Shown here: positions 17,048-25,900 of the stretch, in pieces
How the letters are laid out: every line of letters begins with the position of its first letter
How positions within the stretch are numbered: the first letter of the stretch is position 1
Assembly (NCBI RefSeq): GCF_900478135.1
Contig: NZ_LS483470.1
Span: 2,228,501 to 2,292,500, forward strand
Direction of reading: 5' to 3'
DNA: 64,000 nucleotides
DNA from: Leminorella richardii
GTDB lineage: Bacteria; Pseudomonadota; Gammaproteobacteria; Enterobacterales; Enterobacteriaceae
Position numbers and translations under genes: made by a program
Notes under the pieces: generated by a model
The model's database searches: none
Told to the model about the DNA's origin: nothing
Seen by the model: only the letters and a program-made list of their open reading frames with translations

Positions 17048-19492
17048 ATGTCACAATTTAACTTTGAGTCACCCTCAGAGCGCATCATGAACCTGAAGAC
17101 GTCTATTCAGGAAAAGTTAAAGTTTGTTATCGGTAAAGAGCCCGCGCTGGCCACCGAACACGACTGGCTCAACGCCGTCTCCTTTGTCGTACGCGACATG
17201 ATGGTTGAACGCTGGCTGCGTTCGACTCGCGCCCACTTCTCTCAGTCCGGCCGTCGAGTGTCCTACCTGTCGATGGAGTTTCTTATTGGTCGCACCCTTT
17301 CCAACTCGCTGCTAAACCTCGGCATTTACGATGAGCTTTCAGAAGCACTGGGGGATATGGGGCTCAACATCGAACAGCTTATCGGTGAAGAAGACGATCC
17401 CGGACTCGGCAACGGCGGCCTGGGGCGACTGGCCGCCTGCTTCCTCGACTCACTGGCTACTCTTGGGCTACCTGCGCGTGGATACGGCCTGCGCTACGAA
17501 TACGGGATGTTCAAACAAAACATTGTTGACGGCCAGCAGGCTGAATCACCGGACAACTGGCTAGAATACGGCAACGCGTGGGAATTCCCGCGCCACAACG
17601 TGCGACATAAGGTGTTTTTCGGCGGCCGAGTGCAAACCGAAGGTAAAATCTCCCGCTGGGTAGAAACGGAAGAAATTTTGGCCTGTGCCTACGACCAGAT
17701 TATCCCCGGCTATGATACCGACGCGACCAACACACTGCGCCTGTGGTCGGCGCGCGCCAGTAATGAAATCAATCTCGGTAAGTTTAATCAGGGGGACTAC
17801 TTTGCCGCCGTTGAGGATAAAAACAACTCTGAGAACGTTTCCCGCGTGCTCTACCCCAACGACGCTACCAGCTCAGGGCGCGAACTGCGCCTCAAGCAAG
17901 AGTACTTTCTGGTTTCCGCTACGCTACAGGACATTCTGTACAGCCACTGGCGCGCCTACGAAACTTACGACAACCTGCCGGAAAAGGTTGCTATCCACCT
18001 GAACGACACGCACCCGGTTCTGGCCATCCCTGAGCTGATGCGCCTACTGATTGACTACCACCGCTTCACGTGGGAAGACGCTTGGGAGATGACTATCCGC
18101 ATCTTCTCCTACACCAACCACACTCTGATGAGCGAAGCGCTGGAAACATGGCCGGTGGACATGATGGGTAAAATCCTGCCGCGCCACTTGCAGATTATCT
18201 TTGAAATCAACGAGTACTTCCTGAAGATCGTGAAAGAGCAGTACCCGGACGATGCCGACCTGCTGAGGCGCGTGTCCCTGATCGACGAAACTAACGGTCG
18301 TCGAGTCAGAATGGCGTGGCTGGCAGTCATTGGCGGCCACAAGGTAAACGGCGTTTCGGCGCTGCACTCTGAGTTGATGGTCACGTCGCTGTTTGCTGAC
18401 TTTGCCAAAATATTCCCGCATCACTTTTGCAATAAAACCAACGGCGTTACCCCTAGGCGCTGGCTGGGTCTTGCCAACAAGCCGCTGTCAGAGCTGCTGG
18501 ATAACAGTATTGACCGCACTTGGCGCACCGATCTGAGCAAGCTGTCCGCGCTGAACGAGCTGGTGGACTACCCTTCGTTTATCGACCAAATCAAGAAGGC
18601 CAAATACACTAACAAAAAAGCGCTGGCGGAATATATTGCTACCCATCTGAATGTCGTCGTCAACCCTAATGCGCTGTTTGACGTGCAGATTAAACGCATT
18701 CATGAGTACAAGCGCCAGCTGCTTAACCTGCTTCAGGTTATTACGCGCTATAACCGTATTCTGAAAGCACCTAACGATCCGTGGGTGCCTAGAGTAGTGA
18801 TATTCGCGGGTAAGGCCGCCTCTTCCTACGTAAACGCCAAGCTGATTATTCGGCTGATTAACGATGTCGCTAAAGTCATTAACAACGATGCTCGCGTACA
18901 AAACCGCCTGAAAGTGGTCTTTATCCCTAACTACAGTGTCAGCCTGGCACAGATGATTATTCCTGCAGCGGATCTGTCAGAACAGATTTCACTGGCGGGC
19001 ACTGAGGCCTCCGGCACCAGCAACATGAAGTTTGCCCTCAACGGCGCGCTCACTATCGGCACGCTCGACGGCGCCAACGTGGAAATGCGTGAACACGTCG
19101 GTGAAGAAAATATCTTTATCTTCGGCAATACCACTGAGCAGGTCAGCGAATTGCGCAATAACGGCTACAACCCTCGCCAGATCTACGAGGAGGACGCCGA
19201 GCTACACCAAACTCTCAGCCAAATCGCTACCGGCGTCTTCAGCCCAGAAGAGCCCTACCGATACAGTGCGCTGTTTGATTCACTAGTGAACTTCGGTGAC
19301 TACTATCAGCTGCTGGCTGACTACCGTTCCTACCTTAACGCACAGGAAAGCGTGGATAGGCTGTATCAAAAGCCGAATACCTGGGCGCGTAAGGCGGCGT
19401 TGAACATTGCCAACATGGGCTATTTTTCTTCTGACCGGACGATTCAAGAGTACGCGGAAGAAATCTGGGAAATCAAACCCACCAAGCTGTAG
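17048..19492 (+). CDS. glgP: Glycogen phosphorylase GlgP
   Basis: An 814-residue GT35 phosphorylase releasing glucose-1-phosphate from non-reducing ends. The pyridoxal-phosphate segment EASGTSNMKFALNGALTIGT is intact, with the Schiff-base lysine near residue 661; GNGGLGRLAACFLDS and HLNDTHP are also present. I use ATG 17048 (MSQFNF), which gives the E. coli length; an in-frame GTG at 17033 is possible but lacks a ribosome site. Here it is followed nine bases later by malQ, so it might serve maltodextrins too; MalP and GlgP are hard to separate by eye, but operon position favours GlgP. Confidence 0.95.
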   Translation: MSQFNFESPSERIMNLKTSIQEKLKFVIGKEPALATEHDWLNAVSFVVRDMMVERWLRSTRAHFSQSGRRVSYLSMEFLIGRTLSNSLLNLGIYDELSEALGDMGLNIEQLIGEEDDPGLGNGGLGRLAACFLDSLATLGLPARGYGLRYEYGMFKQNIVDGQQAESPDNWLEYGNAWEFPRHNVRHKVFFGGRVQTEGKISRWVETEEILACAYDQIIPGYDTDATNTLRLWSARASNEINLGKFNQGDYFAAVEDKNNSENVSRVLYPNDATSSGRELRLKQEYFLVSATLQDILYSHWRAYETYDNLPEKVAIHLNDTHPVLAIPELMRLLIDYHRFTWEDAWEMTIRIFSYTNHTLMSEALETWPVDMMGKILPRHLQIIFEINEYFLKIVKEQYPDDADLLRRVSLIDETNGRRVRMAWLAVIGGHKVNGVSALHSELMVTSLFADFAKIFPHHFCNKTNGVTPRRWLGLANKPLSELLDNSIDRTWRTDLSKLSALNELVDYPSFIDQIKKAKYTNKKALAEYIATHLNVVVNPNALFDVQIKRIHEYKRQLLNLLQVITRYNRILKAPNDPWVPRVVIFAGKAASSYVNAKLIIRLINDVAKVINNDARVQNRLKVVFIPNYSVSLAQMIIPAADLSEQISLAGTEASGTSNMKFALNGALTIGTLDGANVEMREHVGEENIFIFGNTTEQVSELRNNGYNPRQIYEEDAELHQTLSQIATGVFSPEEPYRYSALFDSLVNFGDYYQLLADYRSYLNAQESVDRLYQKPNTWARKAALNIANMGYFSSDRTIQEYAEEIWEIKPTKL

Positions 19493-19501
19493 GCTGACGC
19501 C

Positions 19502-21604
19502 ATGGAAAAAACGTTCCATACGGGTGCCGCCGAGTGCGAAGCGCGCGAGCGGCGCCGCTACGACAGTGCGGGCATTGCCCGCGACTACGTCAACGCAGCC
19601 GGAAAAAGAGAGTCTATTTCTGATGCATCGCGCCAAAAGCTTTATGAAGCGATGTCTCAGGAACGTCTTGACGGCGATGCGCTGTCGCCGGTTTACGTTT
19701 TTCGTCAGAGAGAAAGTTACAGCGTCACCATAAATAGCCCTGGCCTCTATCAGTGGCGCCTCAGGCCTGAGGACTATGCAGACCGTTCGGCCGACGGCGA
19801 CGGGCGCTATGAAGGAGAACTTCTCGCACCAAGCCTAGCGCTTTCTCTTCCTGGCAGTCTGGCCTGCGGCTATTATCATCTTACCCTGCGGGCAGGCGCT
19901 CAATTCTGGCATTCGCGAATTGTGATTGCCCCTCATCGCTGTTTTGAACGTCCGCCCAATGAAAAGCTGTGGGGCATGTGCGTTCAGCTTTATACGCTGC
20001 GATCTGAAGAGGACTGGGGCATTGGTGACTTCAGTACGCTCAAGGACGCGCTGTACCAAACCGCTCGGCGCGGCGGCGCGTTTGTCGGCGTCAACCCGCT
20101 GCACGCTCTGTATCCGGCGGTACCGGAGAATGCCAGCCCTTATAGCCCCTCTTCACGCACCGCGCTTAACGTTATCTATATCGATGTGCTGTCAGTGCCC
20201 GAGTTTCGAGCCAGCGCTGCGGCTCAGCGCTGGTGGCAAGAAGAGGTAACGCAGTGCGAATGGCGTCGCCTGCGGAGCACCGATTCCGTCGACTATTCGG
20301 CGGTTGCAGCCCTTAAACTGCATGCCCTCCGGCTAGCGTGGCAAGCGTTTAGCGACACAGCGCGCCAGCAGGCCTTTCAGCGCTTTCAGGACGAACGCGG
20401 TGAATCACTTATCCGTCAGGCGGAATTTGACGCCCTGCACGAGCACCTAAAGCAACAGAACGCAAACGCATGGGGATGGCCCGTCTGGCCTGACGCGTAT
20501 CGCCAACCGAACTCTGACGCAGTTCGCCAGTTTGTCAAAGCGCATCAGGACGACGTTCAGTTTTATGTCTGGCTACAGTGGTTAGCCCACCAGCAGCTTG
20601 GCGAGTGCTTTACCCTATCCCGAAGGCTGGGTATGGCCGTTGGCCTGTACGGTGACTTGGCGGTTGGCGTCGCCGAGGGCGGTGTGCAAACCTGGTGTGA
20701 TCGCACGCTTTATCGCCTGAAAGCCTCCATTGGCGCGCCGCCCGACCCTCTTGGGCCACAGGGACAAAACTGGGGGCTGCCTCCGATGGATCCTCACGTT
20801 TTGCGGCAGCGCGCCTATAGCCCGTTTATCGACGTGCTGCGCGCTAACATGCGCTATTTTGGCGCTTTGCGCGTTGACCACGTAATGTCGCTACTGCGGC
20901 TATGGTGGATCCCCTACGGTGAAACTGCCAGCGCGGGCGGCTACGTGAACTATCCCCTTGACGACCTGCTGGCTATTTTGGCGCTGGAAAGCCAGCGCCA
21001 CCGCTGCGCGATTATTGGAGAAGATCTGGGCATTGTGCCACCGGAGATTGTGCAAAAGCTGCGAGAGGCCGGAGTTCTGTCCTATAAGGTGCTCTATTTC
21101 GAACAGCAGAGTGATGGATTTCGCCCCCCCGAGCGCTATTTCCCTCAGTCACTGGCGACGCCAACTACCCACGATTTGCCTACGCTTATCGGCTACTGGC
21201 AAAAAGGCGATCTCATCCTTGGTGAATCACTGGGTATCTATCCGGATGCCGATGTTTTAACCTCTCTGCAACGGGCACGCGATGATGACAAGCGGGCACT
21301 GGCAAAGCTGCTGGTTGAGCGAGGCCTCTTGGCTGAACTCCCCTCGTTCGATACGATGACAGACGGGCTAAACACCGCCCTACACCGCTTTGTCGCTTCG
21401 ACATCAAGCCAGATGGTCGGCATCCAGCCCGAAGACTGGCTGCGTGTAGCAACACCTGTTAACGTACCAGGAACGTCGGATCAGTACCCTAACTGGCGCA
21501 GAAGGCTACCGGCCTCCCTTGCCTACGCCTTTGAAAGTCCGCTGGGTCAAAAACTGTTGGAAGCCGTTCAGCAAGGCCGCGAAGGCTCGGTACCCGATGC
21601 TTGA
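19502..21604 (+). CDS. malQ: 4-alpha-glucanotransferase (amylomaltase) MalQ
   Basis: A 700-residue GH77 disproportionating enzyme that transfers maltodextrin segments between chains, releasing glucose. The catalytic Asp is in LRVDHVMSLLRLWW (about residue 459), the Glu in IIGEDLGIVPPEI, and the third carboxylate in TTHDLPTLIGYW. A long N-terminal extension typical of enterobacterial MalQ is present. In E. coli malQ lies with malP in the MalT regulon; here it closes the glycogen operon nine bases after glgP, linking limit-dextrin recycling directly to glycogen turnover. Confidence 0.94.
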   Translation: MEKTFHTGAAECEARERRRYDSAGIARDYVNAAGKRESISDASRQKLYEAMSQERLDGDALSPVYVFRQRESYSVTINSPGLYQWRLRPEDYADRSADGDGRYEGELLAPSLALSLPGSLACGYYHLTLRAGAQFWHSRIVIAPHRCFERPPNEKLWGMCVQLYTLRSEEDWGIGDFSTLKDALYQTARRGGAFVGVNPLHALYPAVPENASPYSPSSRTALNVIYIDVLSVPEFRASAAAQRWWQEEVTQCEWRRLRSTDSVDYSAVAALKLHALRLAWQAFSDTARQQAFQRFQDERGESLIRQAEFDALHEHLKQQNANAWGWPVWPDAYRQPNSDAVRQFVKAHQDDVQFYVWLQWLAHQQLGECFTLSRRLGMAVGLYGDLAVGVAEGGVQTWCDRTLYRLKASIGAPPDPLGPQGQNWGLPPMDPHVLRQRAYSPFIDVLRANMRYFGALRVDHVMSLLRLWWIPYGETASAGGYVNYPLDDLLAILALESQRHRCAIIGEDLGIVPPEIVQKLREAGVLSYKVLYFEQQSDGFRPPERYFPQSLATPTTHDLPTLIGYWQKGDLILGESLGIYPDADVLTSLQRARDDDKRALAKLLVERGLLAELPSFDTMTDGLNTALHRFVASTSSQMVGIQPEDWLRVATPVNVPGTSDQYPNWRRRLPASLAYAFESPLGQKLLEAVQQGREGSVPDA

Positions 21605-21637
21605 AATTACTCAAGAACACCATAAGGAAACGCCGAC

Positions 21638-22114
21638 GTGAACATCATCATAGAAACCCGAGACACTTTCACCGTTTATGGCATACGCCACTGTGGGCCG
21701 TATAGCGAAATCTATAAAGCGTTTGACGAGCTGTGGCGCTGGGCTCAGGCTGAAGGGCTAGAGTCGAGAGTTCTGTGCGCCCTTGCCGTTTATTACGATA
21801 ACCCAACTACCAGAACCCCATCGCTGTGCCGTTCAGACGCCTGCTTACAGTTTGATGCACCGCTCGCCGATGAGCTGATGTCCGAGCTTATTCAACCCAT
21901 CGACGTGCTCGGAGGCTGTTACGCCAAGTACCGGCACGTTGGCCCTTATGAAGCATTGGAATCTGTCTATAGCCATTTTTACCAAACGTGGCTGCCGCAA
22001 AGTGACTACCAGCGAACCGAGCTACCCTCGTTTGAAACGTATTTGAATAATCCGCGCACAACGGCGGTAGAAGCGCTGATTACCGAGGTCTATTTTCCTG
22101 TGGCGCCAAAGTAG
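21638..22114 (+). CDS. GyrI-like (SbmC-type) small-molecule-binding domain protein, copy 1
   Basis: A 158-residue single-domain protein of the GyrI-like/AraC effector-binding fold, with the typical GIRHCGPYSEIYKAFDELW opening, YRHVGPYEAL in the second half and the closing acidic EALITEVYFPV strand. Some members (SbmC/GyrI) inhibit DNA gyrase and others bind or hydrolyse small toxic molecules; the role here is unknown. The GTG start at 21638 follows TAAGGA. It trails malQ by 33 bp and may be read through from the glg operon. A second copy lies 324 bp downstream. Confidence 0.8.
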   Translation: MNIIIETRDTFTVYGIRHCGPYSEIYKAFDELWRWAQAEGLESRVLCALAVYYDNPTTRTPSLCRSDACLQFDAPLADELMSELIQPIDVLGGCYAKYRHVGPYEALESVYSHFYQTWLPQSDYQRTELPSFETYLNNPRTTAVEALITEVYFPVAPK

Positions 22115-22438
22115 TCTAATCGTATCGGTCTCTGGTCAACAATCTGGCGATACCTACAGCAGATTCATAGACCGAACAGGACAGGTCGATGTGAAGGATG
22201 GCTTAAGCATCGCCCTGTCTACCTCTCCTTCATATTGTTCACATTTCCCCTATCAGCGACCTAACACACATTTCACTCTACAGGATAAGTCTTCGTAAAA
22301 ACGACGTGCTATATTTCCGTTTGCCTGCTGCTATCAAGGAAGGCTCGATAGCTTGCCACAGTCAAGTGCACTTAGCGTTCACCCTTTAGGGCTGAGCAGC
22401 AAAGTCCGCGCATCACACTTATCAAGGAGACACTAAAA
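22115..22438. other. Intergenic region between the two GyrI-like genes
   Basis: This 324-bp stretch has no credible ORF. It should carry a promoter for the second copy; the right end holds a strong ribosome site (AAGGAGACACTAAAA) before GTG 22439. No clear repeat or terminator was recognised. Confidence 0.4.
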
Positions 22439-22912
22439 GTGAACGTCACTATCGAAAACCGCCAGGAAGAAACTGTCTACGGCATCATCCATATTGGTCC
22501 CTATGAAGAACTCGGCGCCGCGTTTAACACAATGTGGCAGTGGGTAGTGGATAATGAACTACAGGCACGGACTCGGTCTTTCCTCGGTATTTACTACTGT
22601 AACCCGTGCGTAACGCCTGCTGCAGAGTGCCGCTCTGCGGCCTGTATTGGGTTTGATGCGCCGCTTACTGAGCCACTAAATGATGAAAGAGTTCAGACTA
22701 TCAAGCTAGAAGCCGGACGCTATGCCCGCTACCGTCACGTCGGACCTTACGCCCAGCTTGGAGAAGCCTATGACAATGTCTATGGCAAATGGCTGCCCAC
22801 CAGCGGCTATGAATGCCGAGAGCTGCCGCCGTTTGAAGTCTATCTCAACCATCCGGATGAAACGCCAGAGAGCGAGTTAATTACTGATATTTACGTTGCC
22901 CTCAAGGCATAG
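22439..22912 (+). CDS. GyrI-like (SbmC-type) small-molecule-binding domain protein, copy 2
   Basis: A 157-residue paralogue of the gene at 21638, with the same landmarks (GIIHIGPYEELGAAF, the Cys pair in TPAAECRSAACIGFDAPL, YRHVGPYAQLGEAY, ELITDIYVAL). Divergence between copies is substantial, so the duplication is old. The GTG start is supported by AAGGAG. It ends before a terminator shared with the converging ratA-like gene. Its ligand or target is unknown. Confidence 0.8.
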   Translation: MNVTIENRQEETVYGIIHIGPYEELGAAFNTMWQWVVDNELQARTRSFLGIYYCNPCVTPAAECRSAACIGFDAPLTEPLNDERVQTIKLEAGRYARYRHVGPYAQLGEAYDNVYGKWLPTSGYECRELPPFEVYLNHPDETPESELITDIYVALKA

Positions 22913-22921
22913 AAATACAAA

Positions 22922-22943
22922 GCGGGGGGAGATTTCCCCCCGC
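22922..22943. terminator. Bidirectional terminator between GyrI-like and ratA-like genes
   Basis: GCGGGGGGA and TCCCCCCGC form a perfect 9-bp stem with a GATT loop. On the minus strand it is followed by TTTGTATTT, so it mainly serves the large surface-protein gene. Confidence 0.75.
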
Positions 22944-22970
22944 CAGTAAAAACAGCCAAATGAGAATGCG

Positions 22971-25900
22971 CTATTGAACACAGGTAGCAAATCCTGCTGT
23001 ACCTGACGGACTTACCACATAGTTATCTGTGCCCGTCCCCTCTTCCATACCGCTGTAATAAGTGCCGCCGCTTTTGGTCTGCGACAGATAAACATAGCCT
23101 TTAGAAGAGAACGTTGATGGCCACCCTAATGTACTGAACACAGAATGCAGAGACTGCAGATCGCTGTACGTTGGCGCATTGCTTAGGCTTCCGCACTGAG
23201 CTGCAAAATCCCACTTGCTGGCGTCTACTGTGTGCGCCAGTGCCCAGATTTCATTATTCACCGTCGCAGCGGCTGGAACTGTAGCTCCCGACGGCAGCTC
23301 TGACTTCAGCAGTGGACGATGCAGCTGCTTACCGTTAATTGCCACTACGTCCTGCATATGCCCCCAGAAATAGGCGGTAGGCGCATTGGGGCTGGTGTTC
23401 ACAGTAAAAATAGTCTCCAACGTTGATGTCACATTGGCATACTGATCCAACGTGACCGTCAAGGGCGTTTTATACCCCAGCGTATCATCCTGCCTGACAG
23501 TGAACGTGGCCGAGCCGTCGGCTCCCGTCATTCCCTGTAGTGAATTACCGCTCTCTGTCATTGTTACCGCACTGCCAGACGAAGGCTGTACCTTAAGATC
23601 GTCCATCGCATCCACATTGTCGTACAGCGTTGCCCCGCTGTTTCGCGGTGAAGCGGCGCCGCGCGTCAGTGTAAAGGCCACGTTTGGCACTGGGTTACCC
23701 ATGCTGTCTTTCACTGTGACAGTAATAGGCATCGTGTCGCCTTTTTTCACCACAGCGGCCTGATAGTCCACATTAAAGTCTGTTGAGGTTAGCGTCACGC
23801 TAGATACCGTCGAGTGCGGGTTCACTAGGCAGGCCTGATATGCACGAGTCTTAGTATTTTCAACCACGCCATTGGTCAAGTCGATCGTCTGACACTTTCC
23901 TGTAGAGGTATGGGAGCACGCCGCATCGTTCGTCCACCATGCATAACCACCGCTTTTCACTGGCCAGCCAATCTCTGTTGCAATAGAGCCGTTAGGATAG
24001 CGGCCAATCAGCGAATTCAATTCGTCCAGCGAAGGATGACGGGCCTCCTCACACGGCGTCGTGCCGCTACCCACATTCTGTGCCCCTGTTGGTGTAGGCC
24101 AGCCTTCATTATTGAGTAATACCTTGGTTACCGAACCGCCCGCCGCTAATTCAGCCCACAGTTTCGGCCGTTCAAACACCGTACCGTCAGCCGCCGTCGC
24201 AGTCTCCGGCATATGCCCCCAGAAATTTGCCTTAGGCGTATCCGGGCTGGTCACCACGGTGAATATCGCGCTCAGCGTATTTGATGATAGTCCACTGCCG
24301 TCATCCGTTTGCGCCGTCAGAGGGATACGCGTCCCCATGCCTTTATTGGTTTGATGCAGGGTAAATTCCACCGTGCCATCCGGCCCCGTCCGGCTATAGT
24401 AGCGACTGGTATCATAAAAATATTCAGAGCTGTGACTGTAGCTGTCCTGCACAGAAACCTGCTTCGACATGGTGTCTATCGCAATCGTATTCGTGTTGCG
24501 GGCAACGGTCGTACCATGATTTAGCGTAAACGGCACGTTGCCCAGCGGCTGTCCTTGCGCGTCACGGGTTGTCACCTTTACCACTATGCTGTCCTTGCTG
24601 TTAACGTAGTCCGTTTTAGCTTTCACCCCATCATTGCCGTCATAGTTCGCCGTCTGCGCCGAGGTGAGCTCAATCGCGGCCACTTTAGGATTCGCAGTGG
24701 TTTGACAGGTTAAATAGTTCGCATCACTGGCCGCCTGTGTGCCACTGGTACCGTTGCTGAGCTGCACGCTTTTGTATTTACGGCTGTCCGTCGCCGCATC
24801 ATCCGCCGTGCTGCTGACATAATTTTTTACCACCGGCCAGCCGTCTATCGCATGGCCTCCCCAGCCGCCGGACAGCGCGACCAGCGCATCCTGAGTTGGG
24901 ATATAATCCGCACCGCAGCCGTTCAGATCTGTCGATTCCGCCTGAGCTTCGGTAAACAGCGCCCAGGTTTCATTATCCTCGACCTGACTTTTCCGCCCGC
25001 TGCTGCTGCCCAGCTCAGCAAGCAGCAGCGGGCGTTTAAACGTTATTCCTCCCGCCGTCAGCGTCTCCGGCATATGGCCCCACATTTTGGCTTTCTCGGT
25101 ATCTGGGCTGGTGGGCACAGTGAAAATGGTGTCCATACTGGCTTTCTTCGTCGGATCTGAATACAGCGCCACCGTCAGCGCCGTTTTGGTACCGCGAGTG
25201 TCCGGTCGGGTAATATTGAGCATTTTACTGCCGCTGCTGTCGGTCATCGCTGTATAGGTGGCTGTCTTATCACTCAGTGTCATTTCGTCAGGCTGACCGC
25301 CGTCCACCACTACTGACGAAACCAGCGTACCACCGGCGCCTGCGATATATCTTTCAACGGGATAATGGGTATAGCCATCTCCGCGATTGAGGGTAAACGG
25401 CATGTCCGGCATCGGGTTGCCCTGCGCATCTTTCACCGTCACCTTGACCCGTAGCGTTTCGCCCTTTTTCAGCTTCGCCGCGTCTTCCGCTGCGTTCCAC
25501 TGTGCCGGATCCACGACTTCCAGCGTAATGCTGGCGGCTGGCGCGTTTGCGGTAGTCAAACAGCTGACGTAAGTCGCAGATTCATTATTGTTCACCAGAC
25601 TGCCGTCATTTAACCAGACCGTGTAGAGATGTGGTACTTTGTCCGCTGGAGAACTGCTCCAGTATGGCTGACGCTGCGTCGGCCAGCCGTGAACGGTTTG
25701 GACGGTGTTACCGCTGTTAGCGTTATATAAATCCATCAGCTGTGTCCGACGCGGCAGCATATTGGCGCCGCAGCCGCCTGCGCTGGTATTAGTCTGGCTC
25801 GCCTGCGCTACGCGTACCCAAATTTCGTTATTCTCAGTGATGGAACTCTGCGCATTCGCGACTTCTCTCGCCAGCTTGGGGCGGGTAAAGGTCAGGGAGC

